Shown in pieces: positions 51,701-64,000 of a DNA stretch of 64,000 bases. The notes below the pieces were generated by a model that saw only the letters and a program-made list of their open reading frames with translations, ran no database searches and had not been told where the DNA came from. Every line of letters begins with the position of its first letter. Position 1 is the first letter of the stretch. This stretch comes from Channa striata (Eukaryota; Chordata; Actinopteri; Anabantiformes; Channidae): contig CM065173.1 of NCBI GenBank assembly GCA_033026295.1, forward strand, positions 11,594,517 through 11,658,516, given 5' to 3'. The position numbers and the translations under genes were made by a program.

Positions 51701-52277
51701 TGCATTTGAAAGAGAGAAGGTTTCAAAATTGATATTTGACCCATAACAAATAACCGGTTATATTTCACTCTCCCAAAAGACACTGGGGTGAGCCATAGCA
51801 GCTTGCTACCTCCTGCCACACAGCCTACAGCACAAAAACGAACAGAGACCACAGTCTGTGTCATAAAATAAAATGACTGCAAGGGCGGTGGTGCAGTAAA
51901 ATTCTGTAATTTAGTTTCCCATTCATTTACATTGACAGTCATAAGTCCCCTGGAGCCAGTCCCGAATAAAACAGTCAAGAACGAACATTTTGATAAAGTT
52001 TAGAGTTTCCTCAATTGAAGGTCTAGTCACAACATATTTCTGTTGTTCTTTTGTAGGACCTTTTTAAAAAATAGTCATAACTTTGTTTTCTCAAATAATT
52101 GCATCATCACTAGGTGCCTGTTAAAACAAAGATGCTTTTACTTTAACCTGTCAATGATTGTAGTACAAGTCATGCATAGATAATTACCTTTGCTTTTCAA
52201 ATTTTTCATTCTTAATATTCTAGAGCTGAAAGAGGCATCATGATGTTGACTATCATTAATTAACGATGTTACTGTAG
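48726..52277. other. noncoding stretch, no gene seen
   Basis: Mixed AT-rich sequence. Apart from short CA words near 51045 I see no supported feature. Confidence 0.4.
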
Positions 52278-52421
52278 CGCTTGAGGTATCGGGACCAGCA
52301 GTATGGAATCCGGGCCTGTACTACAAACAGGATTATGGTTCTGCCGTGGTCCATCATCCAGAAATAGCACAAGCTGTTAGGAGTCTGCTCTGGGACAGGA
52401 TGGTTACCAGAGGGCTTCAAG
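52278..52421 (+). CDS. candidate coding exon, + strand
   Basis: A GC-richer 144-base block lies between an AG (GATGTTACTGTAG) and a donor-like CTTCAAG/GTATTT. Entered in phase 1 it is open for the full length, reading LEVSGPAVWNPGLYYKQDYG and later AQAVRSLLWDRMVTRGLQ, and exits in phase 1. The open frame extends 5' to about 52250 and meets TAG at 52427 if unspliced, so it could also be a terminal exon. The phase-1 entry would be compatible with the 37692-37713 start. The peptide is not recognised, and the opposite strand is also open over most of the block. Confidence 0.3.
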
Positions 52422-53030
52422 GTATTTAGGGGTCTGATCATGTTGGAGTTTCACTAAGGCTGGCTTCTTACAATGAAAACACTTTTCTAATCTGTCAGTA
52501 ATTCTCCCACAGTTCACTAGTGCATCGGTAGATTATTTTGTCTATCCTTGAAATCCATTTGTTATATTCCTGACACCCAGATCCTGCCTTTCATTAGTGT
52601 TAGACTGTCGCACCTGTTTGACATGCCTGAAGTAAATCAGCGTTCCAGATTGAAGTTCGGAAATACTCAACGCAGATTAAGCTTTTTATTGTTAGATTTT
52701 CCTTTTAAAACATAGTCAAAATTGGAATGTAATAACACAAAGAAATAACTTCTATGAAATTTCCCGAAGGCTACTAGATTTCTGTGGCAGTGAACCAAGG
52801 CCAGTCCATATGAAATAAGTATTACAAGGCAATAATGTAAACTGATTACTGAATATAATGTTTTATCATAAAAAAAAAAAATACTCATGGCACGTTGTCG
52901 GCATCTTGCTGTCAGGCATGTTTATTTCATGAATTACACAAGCATCAGACCTGGGAGATTTCTGGAAAAAAAGAATACAGGGCATGTAGTGTGCCTGGCA
53001 GCTGCTGCTTCTGCTAGACAAAGGCTCTAT

Positions 53031-53074
53031 TGATCGAGAAGGGGATTGAAATTGATTGAGAAGGAGACTGAAAT
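53031..53074. repeat. 22-bp imperfect tandem duplication
   Basis: TGATCGAGAAGGGGATTGAA plus AT, followed directly by TGATTGAGAAGGAGACTGAA plus AT. The copies differ at three positions, all transitions. Confidence 0.9.
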
Positions 53075-56000
53075 CACTGAATCACTTCAGTTAAAATGTA
53101 CCTACTGCCATATTTCAATGATAATGCATTCTGAACAGGGTAAGCATTGTTCTGAGCAAGTTTATCTTGGCTGGAAAACTATTTTTTATTTTCACATTTT
53201 GGAGTAAAAATTCTCTTGCACAATTGCAAGAGTGTACACAAAAAAAACTAATGATGAGCAATCAGCTGCAGACTGTGAGGAGTGGATAACACCGTTCTCC
53301 GACTTCCGTGGTCAAAAGGACCTTGTTAGTTTTTAAAATTCGGATAGAAGCAAATGCAGCATCCTTTTAGTGCTGTTAAACTTGTTAGGTTTATCGGTTT
53401 TAATTTAGACAATTTTGCCGATAGCATGTGTTAGTTTGTTTGTGGAGTGCTTGTAAAGGGAGAAGAAAGAACAAAAGTCCGATTTAAAAAAATTTTTCTC
53501 AACAATAAAACAAACTGCAGTATTAGCTGTATCGCGAAATTTAATCAAGGAAGTGCTGCACTGTTAAACTTGGTTTAGATACTAGATCTATTGCACCCAT
53601 TATCGCATTCATTCAGTACATTTGATCCCTTAATGGATATGTACGCTTCAAATGTACTTTTTATCCATTACATTGTTTGGAAAGCCTCTCTTGGCTTGAT
53701 CATCTTCTCCAGAGCTGGAAACTGTGATCTATGAACTGGCTAATTGCCGTTGCTCTGATTGCTTCTATGACCAGGCCATTTTCTGTTTGCAAAGGTCATT
53801 TCCTGTGCCATTTCTGTGACTGGGTCCATCACGGAGACTCGGGCACTTCAAAGACAAATACTGTAGATGACAGTATTGCAATGTCATTATCGTGTGTGTT
53901 TGTCAAATTATCAATGCTAGTCCCCGGAGAAATTGCATGGAATGTGCAAACAGCTGGGAGTGTGTAACTGATTTCATAAAGGCCAGCAGATGGTTGTGTG
54001 AGCTATCAAGGCTGTCATGCTACATTTGTACCACGCAGCTCCTGCACCAGGTCAGAATGAGAAGAATAGATTTATTCCTGTTGCCTAAGTGGACCTCAAA
54101 TCTGAAGGAGGAGGGGCCAAAATTTGTATTGCATTTGTATATTTTCATTGACGCAATTGTCCTAAGCTGCTGTCAGAACAAAATGTGAGACTGACTCAAC
54201 ATGTGACACAAATGCAAAGTGGACATATTGTTCATCCTCCGGTTTGATGCACTGGTAAATAGCTGACAGGACATGAAATCACTGTGGATTTACTAAAGCT
54301 GACTTAAAATAGTTTGTCCTTTAGGCATTGGGCAAACGAAATAGCAGATTTTCCCCCAGAGCTAATAGTCTAACTTCAGGTCATATGAGCTGTGGAGTTG
54401 TAATTCATTTGCATTCAATACGTGGCGCCGGGGGCATAAATTACAGGAACATTCAGATTTACATGTTTAGTTGCGTGTGTATTTTTCAAACTGCAGTGAA
54501 GCAGAGGCAGTTAAGACACTTTGGATCGCTTGGATTATTTACAGCCAGTTTTCAGAAGGCCCACTTAAGATTTATATTTCAAAAAAAAGGGGGGGTTTGG
54601 TTTCCACATAAAGACACCCGAGTCAGAAAATGTGTTCTATTCTGGTGCGTGTTGGCACAGGAGATGAGACAAGAAGAGAGCAGATTTGTCAAAGTAAAGC
54701 TGTGATTGAACATCAGTGGGTAGATGGGAAGACAGTTTCTTGAGTTGCAGCCTGCACATCACTGAACTTCTTCTGCTATTAACCGGGTATGTGCAGTCAC
54801 TTAAAAATATGCTGCTACTTCTAAGCACCTTTTTTAAAGTTCTACTTTGGGGACTGTCCGTCAACATGTGTGGAAATGGTGACCGTTGGCCGACAAGATG
54901 TTCCAGAACCTAGTGTGTCATCTTCACATTGCTTGTTTTGCTAATCCAGAAGATCAAGGATATTCCGTTTCATTCAGACAGAGAAGTAGCAAAACTCCAC
55001 ATGCCCGACGAGCTAGTAAATGCTTGACATTTTTTCTGCATTACATAAATGATAAATTTTAACAATGACATAATTACATGTTACGCTTTAAGCAAGAGTT
55101 ATATTGACGTACTGCACGTGATGCATTATTCTGACCAGCTGGCTGACTTTATGTATGCATCGTGCTCCTATTCCACTGTTATTTTACACTATTTCTGGCT
55201 GATCCGCTGAACAAAATCATCACAATGCCGTTTTGTCATTCCAGCACTCAGGCACAAGACAATAAACTACAGGTTTGGGATAACTTCATTTGCTATTTAG
55301 AGTATTTGAAAATGCTGTTGGCAGTGATCCTGCTACTACAAATCTGTCAAACTCTACAAGAAAATAGTTGGATGAGAATGTAATAAATCTTTCACAACAA
55401 CACCAGCTATGAAGATTTTCTTTGTGCTTTTGCCATTTTGATTTAGGATTCAGAATTTGATGCATTACTGTTCTTCCTACAGTGGCATATTTTGTTAGCA
55501 AAGTTTGCACCGGGGGTCAGATGAAAAAGATGATTCACTGTACCCTTTGTCACTATGTTTCTCTCTTTAAATGAGTCAGAGCTCAGCTTAAGCATGCTTC
55601 AGTGGAAACCCAAGGCATTTGAATAAATCAAATAAATCATTGTGTTCCTAAGTGGGTGTTTACTTGACTGAGTGCAACCTGTTGTGACCCCAACTGCTCC
55701 CAGCCTCCCTGAAGTAAAACAAAGATGTTATTCTGCGCTCTTGTGCCCCGCTTCAGCTGTTTGCTTTATTTATGCCTTAAATTTCAGTCTGGCAGCTTTT
55801 GGAATAGATTCTCCCTGCCTTGTTCCTTGGTCATTACAGGAAGAAGTTTCTTTTGCTTCACTGAATAATTCCTTTTGGCCCACTAAAAACCCCTCTGCCA
55901 CAAACACCTTCCCTTCCCATTTCCAGTGACAAAACAACAAGAGAATTCAGACAATGGCTGTTGACATTTTATGCCACGGGGTCCATTAGCACTCTCATGT

Positions 56001-58687
56001 CTGACTAATTTTACATATATATATATATTTTGTACACATAGCTCTAATTGTTAACACGTATGTTGGCTAATACTAAAATGCAAGATTTCTTCAGTGTCTG
56101 TTTTCGTCATATAAATCATCTGTTTCATCCTGAATTTCCTTTTGGTTTCTGTCACTGCTGATAAGTATGGTTATTCTCAGTTTAATATTAAAAATTGTAT
56201 TCTGTTGTACTCTGATGCGATTTAGCTCAAGATTAGTTCACTTGTTACGGCGATGACCAATATGATTGTCATGGTATAAAATGCAACTTCATTTCTTTTG
56301 CAGCCCGTTTTTCAAAGTGTGGGAATAGAGTATGAAAGGCATGCGTTTACCAGATAGGAGAATGCTAATGCATCATGTAGTGTGGAAGTGCTTCAGAAGC
56401 AATTTTTGAATCATATTAGGGACTAAAACTTATGTCTCTACTGCATTGACATTGACCATTCTAAAATTCAAAGAAGAGTTGGCAATACAGAATCACTAGT
56501 GCAGCGTTAAGAAAAACTATAGCTGCTTATTATAGTATTGTTTTCATACCTTGCCTCATTTGCACTGTTGATTATGATAATGCACTCAAAGAAGGCATTT
56601 ATTGTGTTGCACTCAGTTGAAAAATACTAAGTAAATATATAAAAAAGAGGAAGGCACAAGATGAATTCAAACCGTAGCTCTTTCTCACATACATATCATC
56701 AGGCAGTTTATACATATCAACAGTTAGACTGTTGACGTCTAACTTACAGGAACATTTGGCACGTTTGTGATGTTTGACATGTTTTTTGTTCAAAGGCAGC
56801 GGCCGGTCACCAGCATTCAGTTGTATCATATGCAGATGATCCCAAAGTTGAAAGCATGTAAGGAAGGATGACTGAAATAGCTGCAACTAGAATGTCTATA
56901 TATATAGTAGCTGTGACGAGTGAAATCAAAGTAGTACCACACAGCTTATTAATCAGCAAAATCTAGAGCCGTCAGCAGGATCACAGCTGTCAATTTTAAG
57001 CTCGGTTTCAGATTACTTTTAAGTAAAACGGTCTAGGAGTAACTACTGAAAGCAAAAGTATGATCACTCCTGTGATAATCAGTGTTTCCATGAAGGCAGC
57101 ATATGTGGCCCTGTTAGCAGTGTAGATGATGATCAACGTCAGACTTCACAGTGACGACTTCAGCTTCCTAAACCAGAATTCCGAGCTCCGACACACAGAG
57201 AATGACAAGTAGCCATCTGGTAATTCTTCTCTCCAGACCTGTACAGTTGCTTCATCCTAAAATAGCATCAAAGGCAAAGAATTGTCTTTTGAAAATGGGC
57301 TGTTGCATCTAGAGCAGCGATATCTCAGTCGTATTGTCACTCAGGGGGTCTGATTCATTTGGATACGGATTAAGACTCTCAGTCTCATCTTAGATGGGGG
57401 AAGAGAGACGGAGCAGCGAGCATGAGACAATGCAAACAACTAAGGAGCATCTTTTTATTTTTATTTTTTACAAGTATTAATTGACACGCTGGGGAATAAC
57501 GCTTCTTACCCGCTCTTCTTGAAACTAAGTACAGCTGCTGGGATGTTCTGAAGTGTACTGACAAGGTGTGGGTGTTCCTTTTCAAGACCAAACTAAAACA
57601 TGGTTTGAGAGGAAATCTAAAGTTGTGACGCAAATTACTTTCTCAGAATGGCCAAGAGTTGGTTTAGCTTAATGATGCCAATTTTCATATGACACTGGCT
57701 GCAGGGCTTAATCTTCCAGTTTATTTTATACTTCTTGTCTTTTTATTATTTCGTTTTTACAATCCAAATGTAAGTCATTACTATTTAGTCTGTTTCTAGG
57801 TTATTGCATATGTCAGAGTTACCTCTGCTGAGTAAATACGTTTGGAGAAGTTCAACTTGAAATAACTAATTACCATAATTTTGAAGACATACATGCTTGC
57901 CATTCAGTTCACAATAAAGGATGGAATTTACAAAACAGGAAATTCAGAATTTAATACAAGAATACATTTTACGTTTCAGTAACATCGTTGATCGTTTTGT
58001 GGTTTTTACGGTCCATTTCTTTTCTCCACGTAATTTTATTCTGCCATTTCTTCTTATATTTCAAATACTACTAATATTAGATATTAGATATGTCCTGTAA
58101 AATAGTACACCTCAAGAAGCTGCAGTTGTACATGGAGAAATGGCGGTTCACAAAGGTCAGACTCTTTTAAGCAAAGGCAAAGACTAGAGCAGGACACATC
58201 TTTCTGTTTCAAAAAGTTAGTGACTGCAGCAGCTGATCATAGATCTCCTGTGGCCTCTATTTAAGTCCATTCTCTTACGGCTAAAATACAGATGATGGTG
58301 GAAGCAAATTAGAGAGTAATTTAAATTTTAGAACAAGAAGAAAATAGGACAAAAAAATTTTAAAAGTAAATTGCAGCTGAGCACTGGAGTGAAGAGAGGT
58401 ATAATTAAGAGAAGCTTACAGTATGTTTGAGAGGACAGATGGGAGAGAACAAGAGGTGGCGAAAAAATGAAGTGGAAGTTTATGGACAAGCAGACGGTGC
58501 CAAAACATGTTGATGTACATTTGAAGCCCTATTAAAACAGACCGTTCTCTCCGCAACCTAATCCCTTTTTAATTAGCAGAGGAGACTTGCACCTTTCTCT
58601 TAATAAGCACCCGTGTATTCTTCAAATCGTGTTCGTCACATGATTCAGACCTTCAGTTCTTATCATTTCTGCTACTTTTTAAAAATA

Positions 58688-58706
58688 ACACACACACACA
58701 CACACA
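58688..58706. repeat. AC microsatellite
   Basis: About nine to ten AC units. No context. Confidence 0.9.
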
Positions 58707-60967
58707 ACCTTGGAGACACTGCTTCACACTGCAGCAGTATTTAACCCTCGCAAACTAAAGTTTTGAAGGAAGTAAGACGCTTGGACAACAAAGCATGGGC
58801 ACACAGTTCTTAGTTTCCATCGCTGACACACACACAGTTCTGTCAGTGTGTCATCGTGAAGTAAGTTAGAGCCAGCGAGCTATTAGCCATAACGCTGGGA
58901 CCCAAAAACACATCAGCATAGACGGGATGTCTTCATAACAGACTGCAAACAGCCTCAGCAACTACGGAAGGGAAAGGCTTAGCATTTCCAAAGTCATTAG
59001 CATAAGAGCGTCAGTGCCAGTCATAATGCGTGCCATGCTGTCATAATGAGACGGGGATTGCCCACGTAGCCAACATATTCTTTGTAGCGTAGCCTAATTG
59101 CGGATGCCTCGGTCTGACCATACACCGCATGCGTTAAAGTGTCCTGTCTTTCAAAGGGAGGACAGATGGTAGGAACTCAAACATTCTGTGGGATGGAAAG
59201 AGTAGAAAAGAACGGTTCTCGCGGGGCGAACTTGCATTTTCACTTTATCGCTATCTGCCACGAGTGGCCTGTAGACGTGTTAGTACATTGCTGTGCACTT
59301 GGAAAAAAAAAAAATTGCAAATGCACGTGTAAACCAACATGACCATCAGCTGCGTTGTCTACATAATAAACACATACACATACACATTCATCCACCGTAG
59401 TGCAGAAAGGGCACGGGCCTTTGACAGGAGAAGAGCGGATTAGACTGCAAACCAAAGCTCCTTATTGAGTTTAATGGAATAGAGATGAGTGGATCGGCGA
59501 TTTAAATAAATTAACCTTCAGTGAATTCCCCGAGGCTCAGAAAGAAATGACAGAGGGGGGTCGAAGGAGAAATCTTTTCCTTGTCACTGATGTTATGAAT
59601 AGTCATGACATGATTATGGTGAGCCAGTGGTGATGTTTGAAGAGCAGCACCGGAGATATTGACAATGACAGACTGAGAGGGAAACAAATTAATTGCCCTT
59701 GCATCGCATTAATAACTCTTTGCATTTTGGGATTTGCCCTTTAGGTGTCACAGTGCGCTCCAACTCCATATGCCAAAGTATTTCTGGACTATATATCACA
59801 TTCAGAGCGGGGGGGAAATTTGTAAATACACAGTGAGATATTCCATTGCTTGCATTGTTTCAAAATGTCATGACAACATCAGGGAATAGATTAACCTTTA
59901 CCAAACTCCCACTGTAAGAACGTAGTTCTTTTTACATACTTATCATGATATTAACCTTGATTGGTGTCTCTGACATTTACTTATAAGACGCAAAATGCTG
60001 CATATCCTGGATATTGTCTCTACTGTTTAGGATGTGATAACACCCTATAGTAGTTTGACTTTCTTCTGCTATATTTGCCACTCGTTGTGTTTGTGTCAAG
60101 TTATTTGAACAGGTTTTCGTTTCTGCATTTTCTTCTACAGTTTAGCACTTGAAGGCTTCCCAGAGCTGGCTTGGAAGTCTGGTTAATTATAATTGTAACG
60201 AATATTAGGTATTTGATAGTGATAATCTATATTTAGCAGTGTTTTGAGAGCTTATTGTCGTCGCAGTTTTTTTGCACTCCATTTCCTTGTGATCTCTGTT
60301 CAGCTGTGTTGCCAGTTCTTTGAAATCACTCAGCTGATCGCACCTGCTACATTGCCAAGCAGAGGCACTTTGAACTGAGTTTAACTGGGTACCATAAAAA
60401 ATACTATAATGAAAATACTGTGCGTATATACTATAAAATGTCACGTCCCTCTTAGGAGGCTTTTTTTTTTGCTCACTGTTATCATGAAAAGTTTAGACAG
60501 TGATATGTCCAACTTTTTAAAAGTTTAATATCATTATGTTAATATTAGTTAGCAGATGAATGAAACCGACCACTGTTGCAATTCATATATCAGGGGATGA
60601 ATAGAAATGTGTTTAGAGAAGGTGTATATTCATCGGTTGTGTTTTACAACCGAGCTGAAAACTCACCCAGCAAAGGGCTTCAGTCTCTCAGCATTTGGCA
60701 GGTCTCCATAGAGCAGTTGAATGGAGGTCATAGGTAGAGGTCACCATGGGTAACGTACTATTGTTGCCTCAGCGCTTGCCATAATCAATCCGCTGTCGAG
60801 ACTTCCTGTCGATGTGACAGACACTGAAGATTTTCTACTCCATGCTGCCATCTCAGTGGTTTTAATGAAAGAACTTGTTTTGGATTTAACCTGGTCAGTA
60901 CTGATCAAGAACATGAGCAGGTTGCTTGTAAAGACCCACAGTTAAAAACTAAAGCCTGTTCCCTACA

Positions 60968-61355
60968 TAAACTCTGGACAATGTCAGGAGACACCAGCCT
61001 GGGCTATTGTCCAGAGTTGTGTTTTACACATGTAATGTGTCCGAGCGAGAAATGTCCCCCTGCATGAAAATCACTTGGTTTCAGTGCGCGGGGCAGCGGA
61101 AAACTGTGTTTTGCTTACAGCACATTGGAGCCTTGCATGTATTTAAAAAGGTTCTATCACTTAACTAAGACCAGCAGTCGAGTGATGTGAAGTGTCATCA
61201 ACGCCTTTAATCCTCCTGAGAATTTGGGACAGAGCAGTGTGCTGCACACACACACACTGCGGACATCGTACCAGGAGGTGTCTCACCTGGACCTGTCCCA
61301 ACTCCGAACAAACTTAGGAGAGTGTCAGAATTCTAGTGCATGTCTGAAAGGGCTT
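60968..61355 (+). repeat. unclassified interspersed repeat, copy B
   Basis: Shares ordered segments with copy A at 29868-30270 and in the same orientation: GGACAATGTCAGGAGAC near the start, then an ACATGTAATGTGTCCGAGCG block, GGAAAACTGTGTTTTGCTTACAGCA, GGACAGAGCAGTGTGCTGC, GCGGACATCGTACCAG and GTCAGAATTCTAGTGCATGTCTGAAAGG. An inverted repeat AACTCTGGACAAT/ATTGTCCAGAGTT (60970-60982 and 61006-61018) marks its left end. A CA run (61245-61258) lies inside it. A long open frame that begins inside it is incidental. Confidence 0.7.
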
Positions 61356-63365
61356 TATTTATTAAAAAGATCTGACCAAAATGACCTACAGCTGCATTCC
61401 CTAAAGAAATCCTCCAATCAGTGTAGTTCGATGTTAATAAAGGGTCACTGTCCTGAACTAGTTTCAGGTAGTGTCCCTGAATGCACCTCATTGCAGCAGA
61501 CCTGCAGCTCTTCACAGACGACCCTAGTAGTGTTTTCTTTATGTAAACCCCTGGCACAAAGGGAACAAAACAAGAAGGAAGGAAACATCCACTCAAACTC
61601 CAATCTCAATTTTAAGTTGCAGTTAAATAGTAAATCAGCTGTTTAATTGGCTTGTTGGTTATCTCCCGTCACACACACGCATTCGACTTGAGGCGCTACA
61701 ACAGATCGCTTCCCGTTCAGATCTTCACTGCGTTCTCCACAGAGACCTCTTGTTTACAGAGTCAGGTGTCATTGGTCACTAGGCAATAGGCTTCATGATG
61801 AACCAAAGACTAAACGCGGAGTGCAGGTATTACTCGTGGGAGTTGGAATATCATACTGTCGCACTGCAATTTTGTAGTTTTAAAAGATGGCTTTTAAAAC
61901 TACAATAAATAAATATATTCAACCCACCACGGTGGCTAGTGGGAGCAACTCCCTCACTAACGTTCACCCACATTTGGCAGGATGGTGACTGTTAATATGA
62001 ATCTCTGTTTAAAATCCCGAATTTGAGGACTTATTAGTGAAGTCACATAATACTCTCTTTGATTCTGATAAGCATGTATACTGTAGTCTTCTATGACACA
62101 TTACATCAGCAATTTAAAAATAAGAAACGTGCATGAACATGGGCATCAAACTTTTCATGCATTTGTCTTGACCCTCAAGCACGGGTCAGAAACCAAGCAG
62201 GATGCTTTCAAACATTCATTGTGCTTGTTAAGACGAGCCGAGCTTGTAAGATGGTGCAGCTGTACATAAAATGGGCCTGCGCTTGTACAAACCGCCTGTT
62301 ATTTTAACTGCTCTTTGTCTTTGCTATAAATACACAGGAAGTGAAAAGGCTAATAGCCTCACGAGAATTCTGCAGCTGCTTGGCATGCTTTACCATCCAT
62401 TGCTAAGCCACATCAGTCAGACACCTTGTTTATACATCTGCTAAGGGCATTCATAACCTCACAATCAGCTACCTTTTTTGGATGCTTGGAGCTTGTGCCC
62501 ATTGTCTTGTGCCAGAACGCTGTATCTTGCCATTGCGGATACTCCAGGCTATGAATAGAGCGATATCTCATGACTGATGTGTGAATATAGTTGTTTGTTG
62601 GTTGTTTTTAAGTGAGACCTAGTGGAGGCCTTGTGACTCTGACCTTGATCGCTAACCTTTCAGGTGACTAAAGGCTAATTCGGGATCCTGTTTTTAGATT
62701 TGCCAGCTGCCACTGACCCCTGGCAGCATGATTTTGAGTGTTCTCGAAATGCGACTTGTGATCCACATTGCTGATATATTAGTATTGAACATCGTGACCT
62801 CTCTTAGTGTGAGTTTAATCTAGAGTATTTCAACTTTGATGCTCCTCATACCGCAGCCCCATGTTGCCAAAAAGAAATGCATCCCCGACAAACTCTCAGC
62901 ATGGGCAACATGGACATGAAAATAGACAGTTTTGATCAAAATGTGATCAAAATATTTATCAGGGTAACAGTGGCGTCATGTGCTGAGCCCCTTGGCCTGT
63001 TCAGCAAGGCAAGCAATTGAGCTGAAAAGCCATTGTGGTTTGGTAAAGAGGCGGACGAGTCAGAGAAGCTAATGTACTTCTGAGGTTGGGGGTATGTTAA
63101 TGTTGTGTGCCACCATCTGGCCCTTTGTCTTGTTGGGATGAATGAAAGTGCGGCAGTCTACATGGCCTCTATGTGCTTCTTGGAGATATCTTGGATTTAT
63201 AGGCCATGGCGCAGGCCTGTCCCCAATTAAGCACTTACTCTCAGCGTTGTGCTGATGCACATTTCCGTCTGTTCTGCATTATTCATACTGTTGGCTGATA
63301 AGCGTTAGATTAAGGAGTATAAGAGAACTACACAAACCTGTTAGTAGGAGAAGAATCATTACAAC
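61356..63365. other. noncoding stretch with a perfect hairpin, no gene seen
   Basis: It contains the 15-bp inverted repeat at 61872-61905. The block from about 62100 to 63260 is complex, repeat-free and moderately GC-balanced, and could include conserved noncoding elements; no exon with good sites on both ends was found. Confidence 0.4.
61872..61905. repeat. perfect 15-bp inverted repeat with 4-base loop
   Basis: TTGTAGTTTTAAAAG (61872-61886) and CTTTTAAAACTACAA (61891-61905) are exact reverse complements around ATGG. On RNA from either strand it would form a tight AT-rich hairpin. There is no T run like a bacterial terminator, and it is not at a recognised element end. Confidence 0.93.
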
Positions 63366-63440
63366 TCAGCGGCACACTTGTTAAAACTGGGATCTGTACC
63401 TGGAAGACCACAAGTTCATTCCCTACAGCTGCCAGTGTGT
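63366..63440 (+). mobile_element. possible degenerate tRNA-derived SINE head
   Basis: An A-box-like stretch (GGCACACTTGTTAAAACTGG) and, about 40 bases later, a B-box-like GTTCATTCCC preceded by GGAAGACCACAA resemble the promoter head of tRNA-type SINEs. The match is imperfect and no tail was identified. Confidence 0.35.
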
Positions 63441-64000
63441 TTTTTCCAGCCATAATTAAAAACAAATTAGGAACTCATTATTTAATGACTCTCATACTTC
63501 ATTGTTCTGCATCGTAGCAAATGTAATTGTTAGTCTAACTGACTAGGTCTGTTGTTCCCCTATATTGTTTGAGAGCACCATTGCTTTTCTGTAATTTCAG
63601 TCCCTGTCCTGTGCTGAGGCATTGATGTCATGAGAGTTTCAGATTAGACTAGACCGACCAAGGAGTGATTTTCAATTATCAAAATTGCTGAATATATGTA
63701 TAGCAGACATCATAGTCGCTATATATTCCTGTGGCAGCAAGTACCCGGTGGATGATCTATCCTGTAATCTGTAATAAATAAGTTTTTAATATTGCAAAAA
63801 GTAAATGAACTTACTAAGCAGCGCTCACAATAATTTATTGAAGTCCAGTGACTGAGGCCAACTGTGAAAGTTGTCATTGTAATCGCTCTGGCTTTGCTTG
63901 TACATATTTGATTATTGGTAAGATGTGACATCAGCCGATCTTCATTGCAACACGGTAAAACTGAATTCAGCACACATTTCCCAGAATTCTCCATCCAGCT
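63441..64000. other. noncoding stretch to window end
   Basis: AT-rich DNA. I see no exon or repeat that I can support. Confidence 0.4.

Larger units (their letters stand above)
52422..60967. other. long noncoding stretch, no firm gene
   Basis: AT-rich, intron-like or intergenic. It contains the 22-base imperfect tandem duplication at 53031, an AT dinucleotide run near 56016, an AC microsatellite at 58688 and several complex blocks (about 53720-54060 and 59100-59500) without complete exon structure. Confidence 0.4.

Noticed and set aside
61224..61646. 140-codon + strand open frame
   Set aside because: It begins inside interspersed repeat copy B, has no ATG start of good context and no domain.
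1..64000. CRISPR arrays, operons, phage or plasmid features
   Set aside because: No direct-repeat/spacer pattern, no gene packing and no ribosome-binding-site logic; the sequence is vertebrate in character.

Overview
This window looks like nuclear DNA from a ray-finned fish, probably a percomorph. It is AT-rich, poor in CpG outside one GC-rich island, and has no prokaryotic-style gene packing: short open frames occur on both strands without the spacing or codon signal of an operon. The interspersed repeats point the same way: a CR1/L2-type LINE, Tc1/mariner relics whose ends read TGGCCACTT-ATTAGGT, and two further repeat families I associate from memory with percomorph genomes. I could not name any gene, and every exon call below rests on splice-site and reading-frame inspection by eye.

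Layout. From 1 to about 37 kb the DNA is mostly long introns or intergenic sequence. The best-supported coding exon is 17581-17852 (+), a 272-base GC-richer block. It is in frame with a candidate start-codon exon at 8348-8444 (+). Weaker + strand candidates at 23286, 28590, 31265 and 33250 follow in compatible phase. On the - strand, 5534-5675 and 145-224 form a phase-matched pair, with weaker upstream candidates at 11929 and 27905. The two sets interleave on opposite strands over the same interval, so at least one is probably partly false.

At about 37.2-38.2 kb lies the only CpG island, the clearest promoter in the window. It contains a candidate + strand first exon with an ATG at 37692 and a donor after 37713, followed about 50 bases later by an inverted (TG)n/(CA)n hairpin. 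From 38 to 64 kb there is little coding signal except an open, splice-bounded block at 52278-52421 (+).

Repeats. LINE fragment 9225-10235; Tc1/mariner MITE 10607-10878; transposase relic of apparently the same family 48015-48725 (coding strand -); three copies or fragments of an unclassified repeat family near 29.9, 47.8 and 61.0 kb; a diverged fish repeat at 3357-3640; a possible tRNA-SINE at 63366; and several microsatellites.

Most of the rest is unannotated noncoding DNA. Some of it (roughly 33-37 kb and 62-63 kb) looks complex and repeat-free and may hold conserved regulatory elements, but conservation cannot be judged from one sequence. I found no tRNA, rRNA, CRISPR or known microRNA that I could support, and no clear novel system.
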